A model generated the notes under the pieces. The model searched no databases. It saw nothing but the letters and a program-made list of their open reading frames with translations, and was not told where the DNA came from. 64,000 nucleotides of DNA. Origin: CAWEBF01 sp963807235 (GTDB lineage Bacteria; Acidobacteriota; Vicinamibacteria; Vicinamibacterales; UBA2999). A program made the translations under genes and the position numbers. Location: NCBI GenBank assembly GCA_963807235.1, contig CAWEBF010000036.1:1-64000 (forward strand), given 5' to 3'. Of this stretch, positions 57,116 to 64,000 are shown one piece after another (within the stretch, counting starts at the first letter, position 1; each line of letters starts with the position of its first letter).

Positions 57116-57747
57116 GGAACGATGATCGACGAGCCTCTGGCGGGTGCATCCGCCTTGGCCCGCTTCACTTGGAGCAACCGTCCCACCAGGTCGATGTAGC
57201 CGGTGCCCGTCGTGTCTGCCGGGCCTCCCACGGTCCTGGCGCCCTGCTCGATTGCGCGCAGTGTGATGGCCGCTTCGCGGTCGAAGAGGGTGGCGCCCTG
57301 CTCGCGGACCTGCGCCATGAGGGCCCTGAACCCCTCCGCCAGCTTCCTCGCCGTCGAGGATTGGGGCGATTGCTCGTAGATGATGCCCCTGGCCGCAGTT
57401 TCGAGCGAGCCGGCCACGGTGGCGGCGGCCTCGGCCACATCGGCGTCCGTGACCCGCGACAGGCCCTCGGGGCCGGTTTGCGCGATCACGTTCTGAAACA
57501 GGAAGAAGAGCTGGTACTGGCGCTCGGTCAACTCCCGGATGGAGGGCAGCAGCACGGCCACGTCCGCCTCCTGCTGGCGCATGGCGGTGGCGGAGGGATG
57601 CGCCCTCGAGGAGACGAGATGGACGCAGTCGGCCGGGCAGTCGATTTCCGACAGCCGTTTCGTGCCGCAGCACACGGTACAGATGCTCGTGTGCAACGCC
57701 GGGCAATTCCTCTTCGCCTTGCGCTGGCTGCACAGGGGACAGGTCAC
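57112..57747 (-). CDS. zinc-ribbon protein of unknown function
   Basis: The GTG at 57747 gives TCPLCSQRKAKRNCPALHTS and ICTVCCGTKRLSEIDCPADC, a compact cluster of eight Cys able to bind two zinc ions. A helical region of about 150 residues follows (LLPSIRELTERQYQLFFLFQ, TAARGIIYEQSPQSSTARKL). 211 residues, intact; an upstream start extends into an AT-rich operator-like region and is unlikely. Family not recognised with certainty. Confidence 0.7.
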   Translation of the reverse strand: MTCPLCSQRKAKRNCPALHTSICTVCCGTKRLSEIDCPADCVHLVSSRAHPSATAMRQQEADVAVLLPSIRELTERQYQLFFLFQNVIAQTGPEGLSRVTDADVAEAAATVAGSLETAARGIIYEQSPQSSTARKLAEGFRALMAQVREQGATLFDREAAITLRAIEQGARTVGGPADTTGTGYIDLVGRLLQVKRAKADAPARGSSIIVP

Positions 57748-57798
57748 GGTCGAGAGCCTCTCACACAACCTACCGTGAAAAAAGCGCCCACCGTAAAG

Positions 57799-57823
57799 TG
57801 TAGATATTTCTACATAATGTAGA
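57799..57823. promoter_or_regulatory. operator-like cluster of three TGTAGA half-sites
   Basis: TGTAGA (57799), TCTACA (57809) and TGTAGA (57818) form two overlapping palindromes with 4-nt and 3-nt centres, in an AT-rich island that contrasts with the GC-rich surroundings. It lies about 50 bp upstream of the zinc-ribbon gene start and is a plausible repressor site. Confidence 0.45.
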
Positions 57824-58200
57824 GTTACGTGCGGACAGTGGGTTCGCCCTATTGCCCACGGGGTGCCCATCCGACACCACAGGCGGCCGTGGCAAAACTG
57901 CAGCAGTTTGGGGACAGGGAAGAACAGGGAAACTGCAGCGGCACGTCGAGCGTCTAACCCAGCGATCCCGAAGGAAAGTGCACCAAAACGGGGCGGTGGA
58001 ACGTGGAGCTGGCGGGGATGTCGATGTATTCAGGGGGCTTATTCAACCATCCGCGGAGCTTGCGGGTGACTGGCGGCTTGCCGGCGCTGGGCCGGCCGCC
58101 TCGATGAGCCAGACCTGGAACGTTGATTGCAGATGACACGGCGCAAAGGCGTAATGGGCACCAAATGGTGCTGTCAGGGTCCGAGAGGAGCGGTAAGCGT
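57824..58200 (+). other. intergenic leader of dksA, no gene seen
   Basis: No protein family or known RNA was recognised. Two loosely palindromic GC-rich stretches lie near 58060-58110. A weak promoter-like pair, TTGCAG with CGTAAT 17 bp downstream, lies around 58124-58152. A purine-rich site (GAGAGGAGCGG) precedes the dksA ATG. Confidence 0.4.
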
Positions 58201-58647
58201 ATGGCAACGGCACGAACGGCAGTTTCGGCGAAGACAACTCGGTACAACGAGCTGAAGAAAATGCTCGAGAACCGTCGCCGCGAGCTGGTGGCCGAAGTGC
58301 AGGGCCGGATGCGAGACGTCCGCAACGATGGCAACAAGGATCGCGACGTGCTCGACCAGGGCGAGAGCTCTGAGGTGGACATCCAGGAAGACATCGAGCT
58401 CGCGTTGATCCAGATGAAGTCGGAAACGCTGAACAAGATTGACGCAGCGCTGCGGCGGCTGGACGACGGCAGCTACGGCGATTGCTTCGAGTGCGGTGAC
58501 GAGATCTCGGAGGCGCGCCTGCGTGCGCTGCCGTTCGCGGTCCGCTGCAAGGAGTGTGAAGAGGCGCGCGAGACTGCCGAACTGCGTGAGCGTATGGCTC
58601 AGCGGAAGGGCGGAAGCTCAGCGTTCCTTTTCGACACGACGAACTAG
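58201..58647 (+). CDS. dksA: DksA/TraR-family RNA polymerase-binding regulator
   Basis: Binds the RNA polymerase secondary channel and modulates initiation together with ppGpp. N-terminal coiled coil (YNELKKMLENRRRELVAEVQ) with the acidic tip RDVLDQGE, second helix (IELALIQMKSETLNKIDAAL) and a C4 zinc finger (CFECGDEISEARLRALPFA, CKEC). 148 residues, intact; ATG chosen after GAGAGGAG. Its stop codon lies within a 16-bp palindrome. Rel, which makes ppGpp, is 4 kb away. Confidence 0.92.
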   Translation: MATARTAVSAKTTRYNELKKMLENRRRELVAEVQGRMRDVRNDGNKDRDVLDQGESSEVDIQEDIELALIQMKSETLNKIDAALRRLDDGSYGDCFECGDEISEARLRALPFAVRCKECEEARETAELRERMAQRKGGSSAFLFDTTN

Positions 58648-58756
58648 CGCGCTCGATCGAGCGCTAGTTCGTCGTGACACGACAGTGTTTTGGCCGCGGC
58701 TTGCCGCGGCAGGTCGTTCGACAGACAGTGTCTTTTGGCCCGCGCTTCGCGCGGGC
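58635..58756 (+). repeat. hairpin-box-hairpin element, copies 7 and 8 in tandem
   Basis: CACGACGAACTAGCGC (58635-58650) and its exact complement (58661-58676) surround the palindromic centre. Then CAGTGTTTTGGC (58683-58694) overlaps the start of GCCGCGGC-TT-GCCGCGGC (58693-58710). A second CAGTGTCTTTTGGC (58726-58739) overlaps the start of GCCCGCGC-TTC-GCGCGGGC (58738-58756). It lies between dksA and lon. Confidence 0.8.
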
Positions 58757-58872
58757 GGTCGCCCGAATCTCCTGCATGGGGGTTCGGGCGAAATGCTTTC
58801 AGCCCGCAACGCACTATCCTACGAGCGCCGCTGCCAGGCGCCGATGTATTGAGTAGGAGAGGGCATCCCAAA

Positions 58873-61311
58873 ATGAGAAAGAGACGACTAGCGCCCGCGC
58901 CCAACCTGCCCGTGGGAGAGGAACTCGTGGTCGTTCCCGATGAACTGCCCATCCTGCCCCTGCGCGACACGGTGCTCTTCCCCAATTCGTTCATGCCCCT
59001 GGCGGTCGCGCGCGAAAGCTCCGTCCAGCTGATCGACGAGGCCATCGCGGGCAGCAAGATCATCGGCGTCGTGACGCAGCGCGACGCGTCGGTTGAGGAA
59101 CCCCAGCAAGGGGATCTCTACCCGGTCGGCACGGCGAGCCAGATTCACAAGATGTTCAAGCTGCCCGACGGCAGCCTGCGCCTCATCGTCCAGGGTCTGA
59201 GCCGCCTGACGCTCGCGGAAATCACGGCCACGAGGCCCTACCTGCGTGCGCGCGTGCAACCGGCCGCTGAGGCGCTGCGCGCCGCCGACCGCACCGAAAT
59301 CGACGCGCTGATGCGCAACATCAAGACCAACTTCCAGAAAGTGGTCTCGTTGTCGCCACTCTTGTCCGAGGACCTGCAGACCCTGGCCGGCACCATCAGC
59401 GAGCCCGGCCGGCTGGCCGACTTCATCGCGTCCAGCCTCACGACGCTCGAAACGGCCGTCCGGCAGCAGGTGCTCGAGACCCTCGACGTGCGGGGCCGCA
59501 TGGACCATCTGAACCGGATCCTCATCAAGGAGCTCGAGGTGCTCGAGCTGGGATCGAAGATTCAGTCGCAGGTGCAGTCCGAGGTGGGCAAGAACCAGCG
59601 CGAGTATTTCCTGCGCGAGCAGCTGAAGGCGATCCAGAAGGAGCTGGGAGAAGGCGACGACCAGACCAAGGAGATCGAGGAGCTGCGGCAGAAGATCGAT
59701 GCGGCCGGATTGCCAGAAGCGGTGCTCAAGGAGGCGCAGCGCGAGCTGGACCGGCTGTCCAAGATGCCGGCGGCCGCCGCCGAGTACACCGTGTCGCGGA
59801 CCTATCTCGATTGGATCGTCATGCTCCCGTGGCAGAAGCGGTCGGAGGAAACCATCGATCTGGCGCGCACCAAGGGCATCCTGGACGCGGACCACGCGGG
59901 GCTGGAAAAGGCCAAGGACCGCATCCTCGAGTACCTCGCGGTTCGAAAACTGAACCCGGCGGTGAAGGGACCCATCCTGTGCTTTGCCGGACCGCCCGGC
60001 GTGGGCAAGACGTCGCTGGCCCGATCGATTGCCGCGTCGCTCGGCCGCAAGTTCGTGCGCGTGTCGCTCGGCGGCATGCGCGACGAAGCCGAGATCCGCG
60101 GGCACCGCCGCACGTACATCGGCGCGCTGCCCGGCCAGATCATCCAGGGGCTCCGCCGCGCGGAAACGAAGAATCCGGTGTTCATCCTCGACGAGATCGA
60201 CAAGCTGGGGTCCGATTTCCGCGGCGATCCGGCGTCGGCGCTGCTGGAGGTCCTGGACCCGGAACAGAACTCCACGTTCCGCGATCACTATCTCGACGTG
60301 CCCTTCGATCTCTCCGAGGTGCTCTTCATCACCACCGCCAACGTGCTCGATCCGGTGCCGCCGGCGCTCCGGGATCGGATGGAAGTCCTGGAGATCCCGG
60401 GCTACACCGAACAGGAGAAGCTGGCGATCGCCAAGCAGCACCTGGTGCAGAAGCAGATCAAGAACCACGGCCTCACGTCGAAGCAGCTGCGCATGACCGA
60501 CGACGCGCTGCGAGCGGTGATCCGGGGTTACACGCGCGAGGCCGGCGTACGCAACCTGGAGCGGCAGATCGGCGCCCTGTGCCGCAAGGCGGCGCGGGTG
60601 CGGGCGGAAGGGAACGAGGACGCACTCGCCATCAAGCCCGACGTGGTCGTGTCGATGCTGGGCGCGCCGGTGTTTCTGGACGAGGAAATGGCCGACCGCA
60701 CGCGGGAGCCTGGCGTGGCGATCGGGCTGGCGTGGACCCCCGCCGGCGGTGAGGTGCTGTTCATTGAGTCGTCGCGTATGCCGGGCAGCGGCAGCCTGAC
60801 GATCACCGGTCAGCTGGGCGAGGTGATGAAAGAGTCGGCGCGCGCCGCGCTGTCGTGGTTCCGCGCCCACGCGGCCGCCTATGGCGCCGATCCCGACTTC
60901 TTCAAGAGCTCGGAAATCCACCTGCACGTGCCCGCCGGCGCCATCCCCAAGGACGGCCCCTCGGCCGGCGTCACGATGGCCACGGCGCTCGCCTCGGAGT
61001 TGACGCGGCGTCCCGTGCGTGGCGACATCGCCATGACCGGCGAGATCACGCTGTCGGGCCGCGTGCTGCCGGTCGGCGGCATCAAGGAAAAGGTCCTGGC
61101 CGCCCGCCGCGTGGGCATCCGCGAGGTGATCCTGCCGAGGCAGAACGAGAAGAACGTCAACGAGGACTTGACCGATGAGCTACGGAAGGGGCTGACGGTG
61201 CACTACGTCCAGAGCGTGGACGAGGTGCTGCTGCTGGCCCTGTCGCCGAATCCCGCCGCCGCGACCGTGAGCCGTAAGACGGCCCGCCGCGCCCAGCCCG
61301 CGATGCAGTAG
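58873..61311 (+). CDS. lon: ATP-dependent protease Lon
   Basis: Cytoplasmic AAA+ protease of misfolded and regulatory proteins. The N-domain begins ELPILPLRDTVLFPNSFMPL. The ATPase has Walker A CFAGPPGVGKTSLARSIAAS, FILDEIDKLG and sensor motifs. The protease domain carries the catalytic Ser in IPKDGPSAGVTMATALASEL and Lys in GGIKEKVLAARRVG. 812 residues, intact. The ATG at 58873 follows GGAGAGGG; longer upstream frames run through the intergenic repeats and are not credible. Confidence 0.97.
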   Translation: MRKRRLAPAPNLPVGEELVVVPDELPILPLRDTVLFPNSFMPLAVARESSVQLIDEAIAGSKIIGVVTQRDASVEEPQQGDLYPVGTASQIHKMFKLPDGSLRLIVQGLSRLTLAEITATRPYLRARVQPAAEALRAADRTEIDALMRNIKTNFQKVVSLSPLLSEDLQTLAGTISEPGRLADFIASSLTTLETAVRQQVLETLDVRGRMDHLNRILIKELEVLELGSKIQSQVQSEVGKNQREYFLREQLKAIQKELGEGDDQTKEIEELRQKIDAAGLPEAVLKEAQRELDRLSKMPAAAAEYTVSRTYLDWIVMLPWQKRSEETIDLARTKGILDADHAGLEKAKDRILEYLAVRKLNPAVKGPILCFAGPPGVGKTSLARSIAASLGRKFVRVSLGGMRDEAEIRGHRRTYIGALPGQIIQGLRRAETKNPVFILDEIDKLGSDFRGDPASALLEVLDPEQNSTFRDHYLDVPFDLSEVLFITTANVLDPVPPALRDRMEVLEIPGYTEQEKLAIAKQHLVQKQIKNHGLTSKQLRMTDDALRAVIRGYTREAGVRNLERQIGALCRKAARVRAEGNEDALAIKPDVVVSMLGAPVFLDEEMADRTREPGVAIGLAWTPAGGEVLFIESSRMPGSGSLTITGQLGEVMKESARAALSWFRAHAAAYGADPDFFKSSEIHLHVPAGAIPKDGPSAGVTMATALASELTRRPVRGDIAMTGEITLSGRVLPVGGIKEKVLAARRVGIREVILPRQNEKNVNEDLTDELRKGLTVHYVQSVDEVLLLALSPNPAAATVSRKTARRAQPAMQ

Positions 61312-61345
61312 AACTACGAACCACGAACTACGAACCACGAACTAA
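61311..61345 (+). repeat. 7-bp tandem repeat (GAACYAC), five units
   Basis: GAACTAC-GAACCAC-GAACTAC-GAACCAC-GAACTAA. It begins in the lon stop codon and ends in the stop codon of the convergent gene. Confidence 0.82.
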
Positions 61346-62181
61346 GGTTTTTCGGGGATGCTCTCTTCGGTCCGCACCTGGAAACGGCGGAACTTGCCGT
61401 AGGTGGCGACGCCCCGCAGCTCGCCCGCTCCGTCCGGATACCAGTCCCGCATCTCCGCCGGCACGTTCAGACCCAGCTCCTCGTCGACCTTGAACAGGGT
61501 CACGACTTCGGGCGGCATCCGCTGGAGCCCGAAATCGAGTTCGGTCTTGACCACGCGTCCCGTGACCTCGTCGATCCAGAACAGCCCCTGCACGGGCAGA
61601 TCGTTGTTCGCGTTGGCCTTCAGGATGGTCGGCCGCTGGAACTCCTGGAAGCGTACGGTTCGCACGCGAGGTCCCAGGTCTTTCTCCAGTCCCGACAGGT
61701 TGAATCGGAAGTGAGTGCGGTAGTTCGGCTGCAGAAACGCGATCGCAATCAGGGGATGGTTGATCGTGCCGATCTCGAGGAGGTTGTGCTTGGAGCCGAC
61801 GCGCGTGATGTCGGCGGCACGCCGCACCGCGTCGCCTGGCGGCTCCAGGAACAGGCGCATGATGCGCTCCTGTTCGGCTTCGCCACGCACAGGCTTGCCG
61901 TCCACCTCGAACACGTCCCTGAACATCAGCCACTGCGTGGCGCCCGGGTAGCGCACGAGCGCGAAGTCCGACCGCAGCGTGCGTTTCTTCCTGGGCCGGG
62001 TCATCTCCTGGACGTAGATCTCCTCCGCGACGACGTTGGAGAACCTGTCCACGAAGTCCACGACCTGACGCGTGGCCCGGTCGAGCAGATCCTGGAGAGC
62101 TGGGTTCTGCGCGGCCGGCCGCGCCGGCGCCGACACCCAGAGAGCCAGGACGACAAACGGGACGATCGAACGGAACGTCAT
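61342..62181 (-). CDS. exported conserved protein of unknown function
   Basis: Signal peptide (SIVPFVVLALWVSAPARPAA) and about 255 mature residues. Notable segments are FVDRFSNVVAEEIYVQEMTR, KRTLRSDFALVRYPGATQWL, FRDVFEVDGKPVRGEAEQER and VQGLFWIDEVTGRVVKTELD. The layout resembles lipoprotein-carrier-like beta-sheet proteins common in Acidobacteriota, but no named domain is certain. Intact. Confidence 0.68.
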   Translation of the reverse strand: MTFRSIVPFVVLALWVSAPARPAAQNPALQDLLDRATRQVVDFVDRFSNVVAEEIYVQEMTRPRKKRTLRSDFALVRYPGATQWLMFRDVFEVDGKPVRGEAEQERIMRLFLEPPGDAVRRAADITRVGSKHNLLEIGTINHPLIAIAFLQPNYRTHFRFNLSGLEKDLGPRVRTVRFQEFQRPTILKANANNDLPVQGLFWIDEVTGRVVKTELDFGLQRMPPEVVTLFKVDEELGLNVPAEMRDWYPDGAGELRGVATYGKFRRFQVRTEESIPEKP

Positions 62182-62188
62182 GGTGGAC

Positions 62189-62213
62189 GGCGCCTCGCGC
62201 GGAGCGAGGCGCC
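62189..62213. repeat. 10-bp perfect inverted repeat
   Basis: GGCGCCTCGC (62189-62198) and GCGAGGCGCC (62204-62213) with a 5-nt loop, in the 46-bp gap between two minus-strand genes. There is no T run. Confidence 0.65.
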
Positions 62214-62227
62214 GGTCTGAGGCGGCG

Positions 62228-63127
62228 TCAGCCGCGAACGTGCTTGTTGAACCAGGCGACGGTCATCGCCCACGATTTTTCCGCGGCGTCCTTGTTGTAG
62301 CGCGCGGGCGTGGCGTCGTTGTTGAAGCCGTGCACGGCGCCCGGCCAGATGTGCCCTTCGTAGGTCACCTTGTTGGCCTTGAGGGCCGCCTCGTACTCGG
62401 GCCACGCCATCACGAGCCGCGTGTCCTCGGACCCATGGTGCACGAGCACCGCGGCCTTGATCTTCGGCACATCGGCCGCCGGAGCCGCGCCGCCGTAATA
62501 GGGCACGGCTGCCGCCAGGTCCGCGCCCATGCGCACGGCCAGCGCGTTGGAGATGCCACCGCCGAAGCAGAAGCCCGTGACGCCCAGCCGGCCCGTGCTG
62601 TCGGGACGGTTCTTCAGCCACACCGCCGCCGCATACAGGTCCTCGCCCATCTTCGTGCGGTCCACCTTGCCGAACATCTGACCGCCCTTGTCGTCGTCGC
62701 CCGGGTAGCCGCCCACCGACGTCAGGCCGTCGGGCGCAAACGCCATGAAGTTGGCCACGGCGAACCGGCGCGCCACGTCCTCGATGTGCGGGTTGAGGCC
62801 GCGGTTCTCGTGGATGACCAGGATGGCCGGAAGCCTCGTGGTGGCCGAAGCGCTGGCCGGCCGCGCGAGCAGACCCTTGATCGAGCCGTTGCCGTTCGGC
62901 GATTGCACGGTCTCGTAGCTGGTCTTGATGCGCGGGTCGGTCGGCGCCACGACCTGGCCCGCGGCGTAGTTGGGCATCAGCGCCTCGACGAGCGCCGGCA
63001 GCGCCAGACCCGCGACGGTGAACTTGTTCAGACGGTCCATGAATTCCCGGCGGGGGATCTCGCCGTGGATATAGAGGTCGTAGAGCTTGATGGCCTCTGC
63101 TGGAATCTGCTGCTGCTGCACTTCCAT
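62228..63127 (-). CDS. dienelactone hydrolase family protein
   Basis: Alpha/beta hydrolase of the dienelactone hydrolase type. The nucleophile elbow GVTGFCFGGGISNALAV uses Cys, as in DLH; the Asp is in VLVHHGSEDTRL and the His in AVHGFNND. An N-terminal extension of about 70 residues (LYDLYIHGEIPRREFMDRLN, FTVAGLALPALVEALMP) resembles a Tat-like or membrane-associated segment but lacks a double Arg at the start. ATG at 63127; 299 residues; intact. Natural substrate unknown. Confidence 0.9.
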   Translation of the reverse strand: MEVQQQQIPAEAIKLYDLYIHGEIPRREFMDRLNKFTVAGLALPALVEALMPNYAAGQVVAPTDPRIKTSYETVQSPNGNGSIKGLLARPASASATTRLPAILVIHENRGLNPHIEDVARRFAVANFMAFAPDGLTSVGGYPGDDDKGGQMFGKVDRTKMGEDLYAAAVWLKNRPDSTGRLGVTGFCFGGGISNALAVRMGADLAAAVPYYGGAAPAADVPKIKAAVLVHHGSEDTRLVMAWPEYEAALKANKVTYEGHIWPGAVHGFNNDATPARYNKDAAEKSWAMTVAWFNKHVRG

Positions 63128-63219
63128 TGCGTCCACTCCTTCAGGCGCGCCAACCGCACCCGGAAAACACCGGAAACCCGGGCGAAGGATATCACCGCCA
63201 CGGTAGCATCGGTCCACCG

Positions 63220-63480
63220 GTGCCAGACCCGCTTCCCACGTGCGCTCCACCGCTCAGCTGGTTGGCCTGTCCGCTCTGCGCCAGCATCCTTGTTGCCGCG
63301 CCGTCGGGACTCGCCTGCAGTGGCTGCGGGTCGGTGTTTCCCCAGCAGGACCGGGGCATCGTGGACCTGTTCCCGGCCATGATCCGGCTGGTGAAATCTT
63401 CAAAGGGCGCGATTGGCTTCGTCAGCAAGGACGCAGCCGCGGGCGAAGGGGTCAAGGTGGTCCTGACCCTGTCTTACTGA
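63220..63480 (+). CDS. Trm112-like zinc-ribbon protein
   Basis: GTG start gives an 86-residue protein with LACPLCASIL and LACSGCGSVFP, two CxxC pairs of a rubredoxin-like ribbon, then QQDRGIVDLFPAM, the usual end of Trm112p-like domains. The C-terminal part (FVSKDAAAGEGVKVVLTLSY) is less conserved. Members often partner methyltransferases or glycosyltransferases; no partner is adjacent. The gene is followed 9 nt later by a peroxidase gene. Confidence 0.7.
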   Translation: MPDPLPTCAPPLSWLACPLCASILVAAPSGLACSGCGSVFPQQDRGIVDLFPAMIRLVKSSKGAIGFVSKDAAAGEGVKVVLTLSY

Positions 63481-63489
63481 CGACGAGCG

Positions 63490-64000
63490 ATGAAAGGCTC
63501 GACTGCGCCCGGCAGGGCGGGGCTGTTGAGCCTCGCGATCGTGGCCCTGGTAGTGGCGAGCGCCGTCCCGGTGCCGGTCTCGACCGAGGGCGGCTCCCTG
63601 CTGGACGTGATTCCGCATCCGGGCGGGCGTGCCCCTTCGGCGGCGATCGTCACGCTCGGGCGCGAGTTGTTCTTCGACACACGCCTGTCCTCGACCAACG
63701 GCGTGGCGTGTGCCACGTGCCACAAGCCGGATCTCGGTTTCAGCGACGGCCAGCGCTTCTCGATCGGCGTCGCCGGGTCGCCGATGAAGCGGCACACGCC
63801 GCACCTGTACAACCTTGCGTGGGGGCGGTTCTATTTCTGGGATGGCCGGTCCCCCTCGCTCGAGGCGCAGGCACTCGAGCCCATTCGCAACACGGAGGAG
63901 ATGGGTCTGCCTGGCGATTCCGCCGCGGAGAAACTCCGTGGCATTCCACAAGTACGTCGAAGCGTTCTCGACAGCCTTCCCCAAGTCGGGCGTCACGATG
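63490..64000 (+). CDS. cytochrome c peroxidase / MauG-like protein, truncated by the window end
   Basis: Signal peptide (LLSLAIVALVVASAVPVPV) and the first heme domain: LGRELFFDTRLSSTNGVACA, TCHKPDLGFSDGQRFSIG, HTPHLYNLAWGRFYFWDGRS and SLEAQALEPIRNTEEMG. The motif CATCH is the first heme site; the second lies beyond the window. An extra base near 63948 shifts the frame, after which KYVEAFSTAFPKSGVTM continues. Reduction of H2O2 or post-translational oxidation in the periplasm is typical of the family. Confidence 0.85.
   Translation, partial: MKGSTAPGRAGLLSLAIVALVVASAVPVPVSTEGGSLLDVIPHPGGRAPSAAIVTLGRELFFDTRLSSTNGVACATCHKPDLGFSDGQRFSIGVAGSPMKRHTPHLYNLAWGRFYFWDGRSPSLEAQALEPIRNTEEMGLPGDSAAEKLRGIPQVRRSVLDSLPQVGRHD

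Noticed and set aside
57824..58200. RNase P, tmRNA or SRP RNA in the dksA leader
   Set aside because: A GAAGGAAAGTG stretch superficially recalls RNase P RNA, but the other conserved segments are missing.
58690..58872. N-terminal extension of Lon through the dksA-lon gap
   Set aside because: The frame is open but runs through the dispersed repeat element. The ATG at 58873 has a good ribosome binding site and gives the normal Lon N-terminus.

Overview
The window is GC-rich chromosomal DNA from a free-living Gram-negative bacterium. The gene families point to Acidobacteriota, probably class Vicinamibacteria: two Oar-like TonB-dependent receptors, a TIGR03435-type soil protein, secreted PQQ dehydrogenases, NHL and LVIVD propellers, and the soil-type 'WLGYSVGRWEGDT' family. 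This placement rests on gene content only; there is no rRNA in the window.

Layout. (1) 0-8.0 kb: housekeeping run tgt-yajC-secD-secF-uppP-DUF502-hppA, mostly coupled by short overlaps. (2) 8.0-10.9 kb: a candidate small RNA with its own promoter and terminator, then a tonB-exbB-exbD-exbD operon with a near-consensus promoter. (3) 10.9-12.4 kb: about 1 kb without a recognisable gene, then an isoprenylcysteine-methyltransferase-like gene. (4) 12.4-16.8 kb: small enzymes and an OmpR-type two-component system. (5) 16.8-41.4 kb: accessory, mostly exported redox and propeller proteins. These include two PQQ dehydrogenases, a Tat-exported zinc alcohol dehydrogenase, an MBL-fold protein lacking several metal ligands, a cytochrome c fused to a PHM-like copper monooxygenase, three PAL-like NHL propellers, a HupE-like permease, PilT and a FEN-like exonuclease. 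(6) 41.5-51 kb: two very large TonB-dependent receptors flanking a GT39-TPR membrane protein and a DUF4412-like protein. (7) 51-64 kb: TPR lipoprotein, bifunctional Rel, a multi-pass membrane protein with an unusual C-terminal domain, RidA, rpmB, a zinc-ribbon protein, dksA, lon, a dienelactone hydrolase, a Trm112-like protein and a truncated MauG-like peroxidase.

How the genes work together. The exported half looks like a periplasmic oxidation system (PQQ enzymes, c-type cytochromes, copper monooxygenase, propeller lyases) supplied by TonB-driven uptake. The most intriguing combination is a PHM-like copper monooxygenase with a complete ligand set within about 5 kb of a PAL-like propeller with a complete active-site set. 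These are the two halves of animal peptidylglycine alpha-amidating monooxygenase.

Two families of short intergenic repeats run through the window. One is a hairpin-box-hairpin element (box close to CAGTGTCTTTTGGC, covarying GC-rich stem; eight box copies). The other is a set of degenerate 7-bp tandem repeats at gene borders (seven loci). Neither is explained by the genes.

Caution: about 29 single-base frameshifts interrupt otherwise well-conserved genes. About 27 are extra bases, and nearly all lie in the first 41 kb, which points to residual sequencing or assembly error. I annotate these genes as whole units and give the approximate break positions.
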